Below are positions 55,135 to 63,140 of a DNA stretch of 64,000 bases, in pieces. Under the pieces are notes generated by a model that ran no database searches, had not been told where the DNA came from, and saw only the letters and a list, made by a program, of their open reading frames with translations. The stretch covers positions 806,001-870,000 of the forward strand of contig NC_018017.1 in assembly GCF_000243155.2 (NCBI RefSeq), written 5' to 3'. This DNA is from Desulfitobacterium dehalogenans ATCC 51507 (GTDB lineage Bacteria; Bacillota; Desulfitobacteriia; Desulfitobacteriales; Desulfitobacteriaceae). Both the position numbers and the translations under genes were made by a program. Every line of letters starts with the position of its first letter. Position 1 is the first letter of the stretch.

Positions 55135-55581
55135 TTGGGTAATTTTTTGTCGATTTACTCCTTCACCGCATTTATTTACTTGTTAGTTTATCAATCAAAG
55201 AGAAATGGTTCAATTTTCATAGATGAGTCGTTATTAATAGTCCTTCAAACAACATTCTTTTTAGCCTATTGGGGGGCAGCTTGGTTCTATTTGTCACAGA
55301 TATCTTTTACGAAGTTGAAGAATATTTTTTCTTCTTCAACAGTATATGGAAAAGATATTCCATGGAATGAAATGACGGAAATTAGTAAAATAGAGAAGAT
55401 TTTAATAACTAATATGCCATTATACTTATCTTTATTTCAAATATTACTTATTAATTTACAAATTAATTTTAAATTTGAGGTCGGATTCCAATTTGACTTA
55501 GTAATTGAATTGGTTGGAATTGTATTGGCTTGGGTCTCAGTTCGATATTTACAAAAAAAAGCTTTTGCTAAATTACTTTAA
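55135..55581 (+). CDS. cassette 9: small membrane protein c
   Basis: A 148-residue protein with about four membrane helices (FTAFIYLLVYQSK; VLQTTFFLAYWGAAWFYLS; PLYLSLFQILLINLQIN; LVIELVGIVLAWVSVRYL). Start appears to be TTG at 55135. With a and b it fills one cassette; the three may form one complex. Confidence 0.5.
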   Translation: MGNFLSIYSFTAFIYLLVYQSKRNGSIFIDESLLIVLQTTFFLAYWGAAWFYLSQISFTKLKNIFSSSTVYGKDIPWNEMTEISKIEKILITNMPLYLSLFQILLINLQINFKFEVGFQFDLVIELVGIVLAWVSVRYLQKKAFAKLL

Positions 55582-55646
55582 TAGGTTTTTTATCAAAAAC
55601 GACTGCATTTAATCAAAAATAAGAGCAGTTTATTTCAACGGACTTC

Positions 55647-55721
55647 CGATAACACAGAGTTCCCACAACTAGAGGATGATGAATGTGGTTGGGACGCTGC
55701 GGGAACTCCTAAACGTTATCT
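55647..55721 (+). repeat. attC9
   Basis: R'' CGATAAC (complement of cassette start GTTATCG), arms GAGTTCCCACA / TGCGGGAACTC, R' GTTATCT. Confidence 0.95.
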
Positions 55722-55757
55722 GAAAGTCGGCGGAACGAAAAAAGTAGCTGGTTAAGG

Positions 55758-56036
55758 CTACTTTGGTGGGAATACATCATCGTGAGTACCGATGATATAT
55801 AGTGTGTTGATTTGATCACTCGCTTTTGAAGTTACTTCAATGATAATACGTATCGACATATTGACACTGATTTCATAGAAGTTATCTGTCCCTTGAATTT
55901 TTTTGTATCGTAATGATGGATGAGTTGGGTCAGACATGAATAGCTCAATGGCTTTCTGGGCTTGTTTTAATGTTTTTGAGTCAAGCTGCCTGAATTGCTT
56001 ATCAAACTTTCGGGTAGATCTGAAGCACCTAGTCAT
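55758..56036 (-). CDS. cassette 10: RelE/ParE-superfamily toxin
   Basis: A 92-residue RelE-like protein (CFRSTRKFDKQFRQLDSKTL KQAQKAIELF ... NFYEISVNMSIRIIIEVTS ... LYIIGTHDDVF). The family includes ribosome-dependent mRNA interferases. It overlaps the AbrB-type antitoxin gene by four bases and is reversed relative to the cassette, so it must use its own promoter. Confidence 0.82.
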   Translation of the reverse strand: MTRCFRSTRKFDKQFRQLDSKTLKQAQKAIELFMSDPTHPSLRYKKIQGTDNFYEISVNMSIRIIIEVTSKASDQINTLYIIGTHDDVFPPK

Positions 56037-56317
56037 TGTTCAATACCATTGAGGAATTCGCGAATTGTACTAAACTCACGAACGTTACCTGATTCAACGT
56101 CATTTTTGGCTTCGAGCATATCGTTTTGGACTTTGTCAGACCAAAAATATGCTTGGTCGGAGGGGACTAGTTTCATAGGCTCAATGATGATTTTATTGTT
56201 ATCCATCCTAATGTCGAGAACATCACCTACAGAAATATTGAGTTTTTCTCTGATATCTCTTGGTAGGCTTATAAGGTTTCGTTTTTGGACGAAGATTCTA
56301 CGGGAGATAGCGGACAT
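56033..56317 (-). CDS. cassette 10: AbrB/MazE-type antitoxin
   Basis: A 94-residue protein with an N-terminal swapped-hairpin AbrB domain (LISLPRDIREKLNISVGDVL DIRMDNNKIIIEPM) that binds DNA and a C-terminal acidic tail that would cover the toxin. The ATG at 56317 follows AAAGGGTGA; a GTG at 56326 is also possible. Confidence 0.82.
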   Translation of the reverse strand: MSAISRRIFVQKRNLISLPRDIREKLNISVGDVLDIRMDNNKIIIEPMKLVPSDQAYFWSDKVQNDMLEAKNDVESGNVREFSTIREFLNGIEQ

Positions 56318-56422
56318 GAATATCACCCTTTCAGCTCTTTCTAATTACAGTATATGCGTAATTACGTAATAATGCAAATAAGGGAACAATTAATTGGGTA
56401 TTCCTATGGGGCGCCGACCTTC

Positions 56423-56498
56423 AGATAACAGAGGAGTCCCGCAACTAGAGGATGATGCATGCGGTAAGGACGCTGCGGGACTCCTCGGGACGTTATAT
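56423..56498 (+). repeat. attC10
   Basis: R'' AGATAAC (complement of cassette start GTTATCT), main-family stem, R' GTTATAT. Confidence 0.95.
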
Positions 56499-56573
56499 GT
56501 CATTCGCATATCGGGGCTGTTTTTTGGGTCACATTATAATTAATACGAATCTTTTGAGCAGAGTGGTGATTTT

Positions 56574-57074
56574 ATGACTAAGGATGAGCTTATAAATGTT
56601 CTTATCACCGGTCGTACAGAGTGTTATGTCAAGAAAAGTTCCTCTTACAATCCATACGTTCCGGGTGGTAAATATGATTGGGATTTTCAGGTTGCATGTG
56701 GAAATTATCTATTTACAGATTCGTACCGCGGTTTTAATCCATATAGCGGAGTCGAGTATATCTATGTAAAAGACCAGTCTAAGCCAATTTGGTCATGTGA
56801 TTATGTAGGATATGCATTTTCAAATGCAGGAGTTTCCGAGAAGGAGATTTATGGATTTCTGAAGAAGGGAAGAAGTAAGCACTTAACAGATTGTGCTGGA
56901 AATCTGTTAGCTGATTATTCCTTTAGAGACGGTAATTTTGATTATCAAACTAGGTTCAGTGGGGATCTCAAAGCAATCTTACAAATAGAGGAACTGTATT
57001 ATCATGGTACATTGGTCGGGATCCAAACATCTGCAGGCTATTTGAAGGTGCAAGAACGTGCGAACGACATATAA
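56574..57074 (+). CDS. cassette 11: DUF5680-like protein
   Basis: A 166-residue protein (GGKYDWDFQVACGNYLFTDS YRGFNPYSGVEYIYVKDQSK PIWSCDYVGYAF ... IEELYYHGTLVGIQTSAGYL) that resembles DUF5680. Its TAA stop (57072-57074) lies inside the R'' box of attC11, so the gene fills the cassette to the last base. Function unknown. Confidence 0.72.
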   Translation: MTKDELINVLITGRTECYVKKSSSYNPYVPGGKYDWDFQVACGNYLFTDSYRGFNPYSGVEYIYVKDQSKPIWSCDYVGYAFSNAGVSEKEIYGFLKKGRSKHLTDCAGNLLADYSFRDGNFDYQTRFSGDLKAILQIEELYYHGTLVGIQTSAGYLKVQERANDI

Positions 57075-57144
57075 CAGAGGAGTCCCGCAACTAGAGGATG
57101 ATGCATGTGGCTAGGACGCTGCGGAACTCCTCGAAACGTTATAT
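57069..57144 (+). repeat. attC11
   Basis: R'' ATATAAC, main-family stem with one change (TGCGGAACTCC), R' GTTATAT. The bases before R'' are GAC rather than the usual GTC, and pair with the unusual GTC following the preceding R' (56492-56501), extending the match to ten bases. Confidence 0.95.
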
Positions 57145-57239
57145 GAAATCGGTTTGCTTGATAATTTTAAGGGTCGAACAAATTATCTCATGTATTCATG
57201 GTTCCATATGTGGTATCATATAATTAGAGGGGAGATATA

Positions 57240-57491
57240 ATGACTAAACTAGACAAGCTATTTGCAGAGATAGTCAATAATCCAAAAGATGTTAAATTTG
57301 AAGATATTGATAAAGTTTTGAAGTACTATGGTTTTGAGCGCAGGAATGCTAAGGGTGGATCGAGTCATTACACATATTTTCATAGCTTACTACCCGATAT
57401 TTTGACTATACCGAAGAACAGACCCATTAAGGCAGTTTATGTAAAGAAAGCGATTAGTGCGATCCAACGATTAGATAGGGGCGAAGAATGA
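57240..57491 (+). CDS. hicA: cassette 12: HicA-like toxin
   Basis: An 83-residue HicA mRNA interferase (ferredoxin/dsRBD-like fold): FEDIDKVLKYYGFERRNAKG GSSHYTYFH with the catalytic histidine after GSS, then KAVYVKKAISAIQ. GGGGAG before ATG. Overlaps hicB by four bases. Confidence 0.87.
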   Translation: MTKLDKLFAEIVNNPKDVKFEDIDKVLKYYGFERRNAKGGSSHYTYFHSLLPDILTIPKNRPIKAVYVKKAISAIQRLDRGEE

Positions 57492-57856
57492 TGGGTAAAG
57501 ATTTAGAGTATTACCTCAACCTAGAATATGAAATTAAACTTAAGAAGCTTTCCCAAGAAGAAGGTGACGGGTGGTTTGCAGAAATACCTTTACTTCCTGG
57601 TTGCATGTCAGACGGTGAATCTTTAGAAGAAGCAGTTGAGAATCTAGGCGGTGCGAAAAGGGAATGGATTGAGGCCAGCTTGGAATTAGGCAGAGAAATT
57701 CCTGAACCCACAACTGATGAATTTTCGGGGCAATTGAGAGTTAGGATGCCTAAATCATTACATCGTACTCTTTCACAAATGGCTAAGGATGAAAATGTAA
57801 GTTTGAATCAGTTGATAATTCATCAATTATCTAAAGGAATTGGGTATAGATTATAA
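57488..57856 (+). CDS. hicB: cassette 12: HicB-like antitoxin
   Basis: A 122-residue HicB antitoxin: partial RNase-H-like domain (DGWFAEIPLLPGCMSDGESL EEAVENL) and C-terminal ribbon-helix-helix (LRVRMPKSLHRTLSQMAKDE NVSLNQLI) that binds the operon promoter. Same strand as the cassette, unlike the two other toxin-antitoxin cassettes here. Confidence 0.88.
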   Translation: MMGKDLEYYLNLEYEIKLKKLSQEEGDGWFAEIPLLPGCMSDGESLEEAVENLGGAKREWIEASLELGREIPEPTTDEFSGQLRVRMPKSLHRTLSQMAKDENVSLNQLIIHQLSKGIGYRL

Positions 57857-57869
57857 GATAGCCGACTTC

Positions 57870-57947
57870 ATATAACAGAGGGTTTGCGACATCGGGGAAT
57901 ACATCTTGGGTATTATTCCGACGTCGCAAACCCTCAAAACGTTAGGC
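57870..57947 (+). repeat. attC12, divergent stem
   Basis: R'' ATATAAC, perfect 13-bp arms GAGGGTTTGCGAC / GTCGCAAACCCTC, an inner GGAATA / TATTATTCC pairing, R' GTTAGGC. Sequence unlike the main family but same architecture. Confidence 0.95.
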
Positions 57948-57985
57948 GACAGACCTAGGTCATCTTTGAATGGGGGTAAAATGCA

Positions 57986-58585
57986 TTGACTTATATGTTT
58001 GACGATACTCAAGAAATGTCGTTAAAAGAGGTAGTCGGAAGAATAATCGATTTTAATTATAGCCTGAGGGATTTTTGGTCCAGTGCGAAAGGATGGGCAC
58101 CACCTGAAGCGGCAGATTTATTAACTCGTTCGAGGCTGGATTGGCAAGTATCGCTCTCCCATTGTCTTAATCTATGGTTAGAGGAAACGGTTAGTGAAGA
58201 GGCGGATGGACGATTAATTTTGGCTTGGTCAAATTTGGGAAGTTTGGTTGAAGGGACAATGAAATTATTATTATCTGTATTTTATAAGGACTATCTTAAT
58301 GATGTAGAGCAAGTCAAAAAGAGAGGGAAGTTAGTAGAGCCTGATCAACTCGAATTGGAACAGATGCGACAGTTTTTTAATAAAAGGATTTGGAAACCGG
58401 AAGATTCTTGGGATGAATGGATTTTACATATTCAATGGAGACGAAATGCGATTCATGCGTTCAAAGATCGTGAAATCGGATCGTTTGACGAATATCGAAA
58501 TGATTTACGGATGTACCTTAAATTCATGAGGTATGTAAACTTTAGACTTCCTTATCCTGATGAAATATTTATGCCGAGGTTTTAA
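57986..58585 (+). CDS. cassette 13: HEPN-like helical protein
   Basis: A 199-residue helical protein. WRRNAIHAFKDREIG (Arg152-x4-His157) fits the R-x4-6-H motif of HEPN RNases, preceded by helices WSNLGSLVEGTMKLLLSVFY. TTG at 57986 behind TGGGGGTA is the likely start. The HEPN match is based on one motif and overall helicity. Confidence 0.6.
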   Translation: MTYMFDDTQEMSLKEVVGRIIDFNYSLRDFWSSAKGWAPPEAADLLTRSRLDWQVSLSHCLNLWLEETVSEEADGRLILAWSNLGSLVEGTMKLLLSVFYKDYLNDVEQVKKRGKLVEPDQLELEQMRQFFNKRIWKPEDSWDEWILHIQWRRNAIHAFKDREIGSFDEYRNDLRMYLKFMRYVNFRLPYPDEIFMPRF

Positions 58586-58608
58586 TTGTGATGCTTTGCC
58601 GGTCCATC

Positions 58609-58684
58609 GCCTAACACAGAATTCCCCGCAACTAGAGGATGATGCATGTGGTTGGGACGCTGCGGGAATTCCTAAACGTTATCT
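58609..58684 (+). repeat. attC13
   Basis: R'' GCCTAAC (complement of cassette start GTTAGGC), arms GAATTCCCCGCA / TGCGGGAATTC with an extra C, R' GTTATCT. Confidence 0.95.
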
Positions 58685-58735
58685 ACAACTGGGCATGCAA
58701 GATAAAAAAAGTTTATCCTGTTTCGCTCGGACTAG

Positions 58736-58939
58736 ATGCAAGTAATTTTTATTGTCGCAAGGCAAGAGAACTATTACAGAGGTAGCTTAAATCCAGAACA
58801 AAGAGGGTTGTGGGCAGTCACTAAGGAGGAAAGTCTGGGGTACTCTATTTTATTACAACTGAGTATAGGATTTGCTGGGGCAGTCAGTTTTGGGTATTCC
58901 TATGAAGTGGTCAGTCTGTGGAGTCTCCGCTGTAGATAA
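58736..58939 (+). CDS. cassette 14: possible 67-residue protein
   Basis: The only open frame of the smallest cassette (324 bp): MQVIFIVARQENYYRGSLNP ... SILLQLSIGFAGAVSFGYSY. No ribosome binding site. Its TAA stop lies inside R'' of attC14, as in cassette 11. The cassette could instead be non-coding. Confidence 0.35.
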   Translation: MQVIFIVARQENYYRGSLNPEQRGLWAVTKEESLGYSILLQLSIGFAGAVSFGYSYEVVSLWSLRCR

Positions 58940-59008
58940 CACAAGATTACCGCAACTAGAGGACGATGCATGCGGTGAGGACGCTGCGGGAATCCCCGTC
59001 CGTTATCT
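58934..59008 (+). repeat. attC14
   Basis: R'' AGATAAC (complement of cassette start GTTATCT), arms GATTACCGCA / TGCGGGAATC with one mismatch, R' GTTATCT. The left arm resembles the hairpin near the attI-like site. Confidence 0.95.
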
Positions 59009-59063
59009 GAAACAGCCTGAAAGAAGACATGTTGTTATTATGGGCGGGAAATGCTTTAGCGGT

Positions 59064-59303
59064 TTATTTTTGCCAAAAAGCTTTAGCTTCTCTCTCCAGT
59101 TTCGCTAATCTCGTGTAGTAGTCTGGGAACTCATTTAAATGGGCCAAGGCAATTTTGCCAGTCGTAATTGGGTCATCATCAGTTACATTTGTAGTGGCAT
59201 CGCGCCTGCCGTGTTCCAATTCTACGCCCAGACCTGTTCGAAACTGGCCAACGTCAAATGGACTATGACTCCAATCAATGCCAAGGTACTCACCGATAAT
59301 CAT
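59064..59303 (-). CDS. cassette 15: DUF5661-like protein
   Basis: At least 79 residues (GEYLGIDWSHSPFDVGQFRT GLGVELEHGRRDATTNVTDD DPITTGKIALAHLNEFPDYY TRLAKLEREA), a strong resemblance to DUF5661. In-frame codons before the ATG read TSFTIQES, which fits the usual family start, but no standard start codon is there, so translation may be coupled to the upstream YmaF-like gene. Opposite to the cassette orientation. Confidence 0.75.
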   Translation of the reverse strand: MIIGEYLGIDWSHSPFDVGQFRTGLGVELEHGRRDATTNVTDDDPITTGKIALAHLNEFPDYYTRLAKLEREAKAFWQK

Positions 59304-59327
59304 AGATTCTTGTATAGTGAAGCTGGT

Positions 59328-59627
59328 TCAGACAATGGGTACATAGTTATTTGTAAAGGTATTACTAGATAAGGAATGACAATGTTTCTGATCGATAGTG
59401 GTTAAACCTTGGTAGGAATGAATATGGCCTCCCGGAACTTCAATAGCGAATCCAGAAAAAACATTAATGTAGTGTCTATGTCTATCATCTTTTGTGGAAC
59501 AACCAGATATCTCATGAACATGATTCGGTAAATTCGGTGCTTCGCTACTTTCACCATAGTACCTGTGGTGATGACCAAGTATTTCGTTAGTCGTTCCTTG
59601 AAAGTAATGCTTATGATTCGTATTCAT
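59328..59627 (-). CDS. cassette 15: YmaF-like histidine-rich protein
   Basis: A 99-residue protein with repeated histidine motifs (NHKHYFQGTT, GHHHRYYGES, PNHVHEISG, DRHRHYINV, GHIHSYQGLT, KHCHSL), as in Bacillus YmaF. Likely binds metal through the H-x-H pairs; physiological role unknown. Minus strand, with GAGGTGG before its ATG, upstream of the DUF5661 gene. Confidence 0.8.
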   Translation of the reverse strand: MNTNHKHYFQGTTNEILGHHHRYYGESSEAPNLPNHVHEISGCSTKDDRHRHYINVFSGFAIEVPGGHIHSYQGLTTIDQKHCHSLSSNTFTNNYVPIV

Positions 59628-59696
59628 GTAACCACCTCACTATTATCTTATTCAGAGGTGGAAGAGTGTGAGTTTTTGTTTGAGGTCGGCTGCATC

Positions 59697-59772
59697 AGAT
59701 AACAGCGAATTTGCAAAATCTGAGAGGGTATGAATGGATAACCAGACTTCGCAAATTCACAGAACGTTAGGC
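59697..59772 (+). repeat. attC15, divergent stem
   Basis: R'' AGATAAC (complement of cassette start GTTATCT), arms GAATTTGC / GCAAATTC plus CTG / CAG, R' GTTAGGC. Confidence 0.92.
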
Positions 59773-59835
59773 GAAAGACCATTTTTAGATAGATTTCACG
59801 TCTGGAGGTAGGTTTTTGAGAAGGGGGAAGAAAAT

Positions 59836-60363
59836 ATGGCTAGCAGAGTGAGCAAAAGAGAAAGAAATATTTGGCTTTCACTATTGACGGTCATTATAGC
59901 AATTTCCGTTTTTGTCATAATGAAATATCAAACAACCTTAACTTTACTTAATCAAAAAGTTATAGATTATGAAGCTGAGAAAAAGACATGGATACAAAGT
60001 GAGGCAAATTTGACTTCACAGGTTTCAGACCTTAAAGCTCAGACAGAAAAGTATTCAAGACTAATTAGCACCTTTGCGACAAATAATCCAAATATTATTA
60101 ACACTTTAAAACGGCAGGGATTTAATGGTAGCGTCCAAGATATTGTAGACGATCTCTTAAAACATAACGAATTGATTCCTTATGATGGAGTTTTAGGTGG
60201 AAAAATGGGTTTCTATAGCAAAGATAATATATACGTGCTTTCGGACAAATGGGTTTATGCATATTTTGATGATGGTCACATTAATGGATATATGTTGCTT
60301 AATTATAGCGTAAATAACGAAGATATTTCATGGAAAGTAATCGATTCCTATTTAGCGGAATAA
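59836..60363 (+). CDS. cassette 16: membrane-anchored coiled-coil protein
   Basis: A 175-residue protein: N-terminal membrane helix (IWLSLLTVIIAISVFVIMKY), then a coiled coil (LLNQKVIDYEAEKKTWIQSE ANLTSQVSDLKAQTEKYSRL), then an alpha/beta C-terminal domain (YDGVLGGKMGFYSKDNIYVL SDKWVYAYFDDGHINGYMLL). No domain name. GAAGGGGGAAG precedes ATG. Confidence 0.65.
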   Translation: MASRVSKRERNIWLSLLTVIIAISVFVIMKYQTTLTLLNQKVIDYEAEKKTWIQSEANLTSQVSDLKAQTEKYSRLISTFATNNPNIINTLKRQGFNGSVQDIVDDLLKHNELIPYDGVLGGKMGFYSKDNIYVLSDKWVYAYFDDGHINGYMLLNYSVNNEDISWKVIDSYLAE

Positions 60364-60406
60364 TAACAACCATTCTTTTATAGGATGTCTTAAAAGATGG
60401 TCCTTC

Positions 60407-60481
60407 GCCTAACAGAGGAGTCCCGCAACTAGAGGATGATGAATGTGGTTGGGCGCTGCGGGACTCCTCGAAACGTTCTAC
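60407..60481 (+). repeat. attC16
   Basis: R'' GCCTAAC (complement of cassette start GTTAGGC), main-family stem, R' GTTCTAC, a new R' type passed on to the next cassette. Confidence 0.95.
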
Positions 60482-60498
60482 GACATATCATGCAAAGG

Positions 60499-60518
60499 CC
60501 GCGCCGTCTATGGCGCGG
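60499..60518. repeat. GTCTAT hairpin, start of cassette 17
   Basis: CCGCGCC-GTCTAT-GGCGCGG, perfect 7-bp stem, one base different in the loop. Confidence 0.85.
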
Positions 60519-60943
60519 GAAACAACTTGGAGTATTTTTTCATTAGAAAGATAATGTGAACTAAATTTTAGGCTCAAATTAAGCTACTAAACGTCTATAT
60601 AAATAAGAAATGAATTACCCAATTTAGAATTGTTAGGGGGAGCATGAATTGAAGAGGATTTATTTTCTGGCATCATCGTACCGTTGTTCTTGATAGGCTC
60701 ATAATGATAACCTTTTAAACAGTAATTCAATTGAAGTTGCCGACAAAACCACTACAGTATAGATAACATTGGACCTGAAATAAAGCAATATTGTATTGAA
60801 TTGATATTGTGTTTTACATATGGCAAACAAAAAATTGAAGAACCCTAGAAATTTGGATACCCGTGGTAAGGAGTCATAAGTGATAGTTCATCCTATAGTC
60901 ATTATATATAGTAATGAGGGTATTACTTTGGGGGTGAGAAAAT
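60519..60943. other. cassette 17: 425 bases without a supportable gene
   Basis: AT-rich stretch between the start hairpin and the small secreted protein. The only short frame with a ribosome binding site (GGGGGAGC, then a TTG near 60651) stops after about 14 codons (KRIYFLASSYRCS). May hold a decayed gene, a promoter, or a regulatory RNA. Confidence 0.4.
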
Positions 60944-61240
60944 TTGATAAAAACTATGATTTTAACAGCTTCGGTTTTGGTATTAAGTTCAGTTTTAGTT
61001 TGTAGTAATGTAGAAGTAAGTGTAAAAGAAAAGGATCAAAGTACTTTATCTGTAGAAAGCGGACAGTTAAAACGAAAAGTTATTATCAGAAATTCCATAT
61101 ACGATCCTTTGCCCGCAGGGGCTCAAAAAGCTCTGTCTCTGCCAGATAAAGCTGGTCCACAGCAACTGCCAAATGTTGATTTAAGCACTCCAATCATAAT
61201 TACTAAAATGCCTTATCATGAAAGAAAGAAATCTCAATAA
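60944..61240 (+). CDS. cassette 17: small secreted protein
   Basis: A 98-residue protein with a signal peptide (IKTMILTASVLVLSSVLVCS) and a short proline-rich mature part (SIYDPLPAGAQKALSLPDKA). TTG start behind GGGGGTGAG. Unknown function. Confidence 0.58.
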   Translation: MIKTMILTASVLVLSSVLVCSNVEVSVKEKDQSTLSVESGQLKRKVIIRNSIYDPLPAGAQKALSLPDKAGPQQLPNVDLSTPIIITKMPYHERKKSQ

Positions 61241-61335
61241 ATTTTACATTATCCCGGCGTTAGTCTATGCTTATCAGCATCATACTACTTCTTATTATTT
61301 TTTATGCCGCAGAAATCTTTGACTCTGCTCAAGGG

Positions 61336-61353
61336 AGCGCCGTCCATGGCACT
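61336..61353. repeat. GTCCAT hairpin, end of cassette 17
   Basis: AGCGCC-GTCCAT-GGCACT, one C-A mismatch in the stem. Confidence 0.7.
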
Positions 61354-61378
61354 GCTGAGTCTGGGGGCACGATACGTC

Positions 61379-61453
61379 GTAGAACAGAGGAGTCCCGCAA
61401 CTAGAGGATGATGCATGTTGTTAGGACGCTGCGGGACTCCTCGGATGTTCTAC
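61379..61453 (+). repeat. attC17
   Basis: R'' GTAGAAC (complement of cassette start GTTCTAC), main-family stem, R' GTTCTAC. Confidence 0.95.
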
Positions 61454-61632
61454 GAAATCCCACATAGCTGTGTTCAAACGCTTATGAGTACTTAATACTG
61501 CAAGGCAATGTAAGTTTGAAGAGTGGGTACTTTAGTATACAAAAAGCATATCGTTAAGTTGTTTGAAAATTCCGGCGGTGTAGCCGTGCTTTTTAATTTA
61601 ATCTTAAAATTCAAGTATACAGGAGGTGTTAT

Positions 61633-62898
61633 ATGGCAACTATATTCAAAGTATTATCTACTGGGCTCAAAGTTTTAGGTTTTTTGACAAAAGCATGGAA
61701 AAAGCTTCTTGATTTACTATTTATCAAAGCAGGAGTTTGGGGGCATTTAATATTCTCTTTTCTAGGTTTGTTTATCTTTTCATTATTTAAAACAAAACCT
61801 ACGTTTATTTTTTTATTCTCCATATTTCTAATGAGTTTTTTTTATTTAAATTATAAATTTATTTGTTCGATTCATAGTGCTCACAAGAATATCAATTCCC
61901 TTGTGGGTTTTGAAATAAATAATAAAAATGAAGATCAGAGAAAACGAGCACATACAGTCGGGATGTTACTGGGTATGATATACTCTTTAATTCTAATTTT
62001 TTCATTATTACTACCAGAATGGCAAACTGCAAATATTACAAATGTACTTATGTATATCCTATTAATAATATTTGCTATATATTTGATGTTAAGATTTTGC
62101 AGTATTTTTGCTACTATTCTTCTTATATATAGTTCGACCCTTGTAGGAATTATATCGCTGTTATATATAATTGTAGCTGTAGCATTTGTTTTAAATTACA
62201 TAATAAACATGGGCAGTGTCTCTACATTACCTCCATTGGGGGAGGAAAGTCTAATACTCTTGGCAATATATATACCTCAATATTATCCATTTATATGGAT
62301 GAGTGTCGTTGTATCCTTGTTAATTCAAATCACAATAATACTAATAAGACCAGCTTATACACTTTCCAAAACAAAAAGCTCTTTTAAGGTTCTTAGTGTT
62401 GCTTTTTCAATAGCAACAATTACCCTTTTTCTATTTACTGAGGAGATTCGGAATTACTTCATCCATTTTATACAAACTTTTAAAATTGAACCTGAAGATT
62501 TATCAGAATTAACTAAAGTGTTAGGAAATCTTGATTCGGCAATTACAGATAATTTCATTCAGCGTATGATTACAGTTGTATTCTTACCTTATACCATTGG
62601 TTCGTACATCTGCTTATATATTATTGAGCTAATCGAAAATCAGCATAAAGAAAAGGCTTGTAAATATTATTATGCTGCACTTTACTATCATTCAAAGAAA
62701 TTTGAAGAGAAAACATATAGTAACCTTCGTAAGTGCTTATATTTTGGTGGAGATAACTACGAGATAATAATTTTAAACACCCTCGAACTAAAACCATACT
62801 TGGAGAAACTTGGATATTTCAAGAAAATAGAAAATTCTGTTAGTAAAGAAAACAGATTTAAGAAATTGCTTGACTTGATTAAAAGTATAGCGCAATAG
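61633..62898 (+). CDS. cassette 18: large multi-pass membrane protein
   Basis: A 421-residue protein with about nine membrane helices (for example HLIFSFLGLFIFSLF, MLLGMIYSLILIFSLLL, LMYILLIIFAIYLMLRF, LLYIIVAVAFVLNYIINM) and a soluble C-terminal end (EKACKYYYAALYYHSKKFEE KTYSNLRKCLYF). No family recognised. A strong AGGAGGTG precedes the ATG. The longest cassette gene here. Confidence 0.68.
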   Translation: MATIFKVLSTGLKVLGFLTKAWKKLLDLLFIKAGVWGHLIFSFLGLFIFSLFKTKPTFIFLFSIFLMSFFYLNYKFICSIHSAHKNINSLVGFEINNKNEDQRKRAHTVGMLLGMIYSLILIFSLLLPEWQTANITNVLMYILLIIFAIYLMLRFCSIFATILLIYSSTLVGIISLLYIIVAVAFVLNYIINMGSVSTLPPLGEESLILLAIYIPQYYPFIWMSVVVSLLIQITIILIRPAYTLSKTKSSFKVLSVAFSIATITLFLFTEEIRNYFIHFIQTFKIEPEDLSELTKVLGNLDSAITDNFIQRMITVVFLPYTIGSYICLYIIELIENQHKEKACKYYYAALYYHSKKFEEKTYSNLRKCLYFGGDNYEIIILNTLELKPYLEKLGYFKKIENSVSKENRFKKLLDLIKSIAQ

Positions 62899-62951
62899 AT
62901 TAATGTGTAACGTCATCAATTTGGCTTTGGCTTCGAGTAGCGTGGGACTTC

Positions 62952-63026
62952 GTAGAACAAGGTGTTCCCGTAACTTAGTCTATATGTATGTATTTTGACG
63001 CTACGGGAACACCCAGGACGTTATAT
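62952..63026 (+). repeat. attC18, divergent stem
   Basis: R'' GTAGAAC (complement of cassette start GTTCTAC), perfect arms GGTGTTCCCGTA / TACGGGAACACC, R' GTTATAT. Confidence 0.95.
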
Positions 63027-63046
63027 GCCATTTCCTGCAAGACCGC

Positions 63047-63062
63047 CCGCCGTCCATGGCGG
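63047..63062. repeat. GTCCAT hairpin, start of cassette 19
   Basis: CCGCC-GTCCAT-GGCGG in the shared 5' leader. Confidence 0.85.
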
Positions 63063-63140
63063 AATTTAGACGAGAACTTAATTTCGTACTTGTAGAAAAT
63101 GTGCAGTAGAATAGTTTTGTTTTTTTAAGGTTGTGAAAAG

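Noticed and set aside
58872-59108. 78-residue plus-strand frame across attC14
   Set aside because: It crosses a recombination site and runs antisense into the DUF5661 gene.
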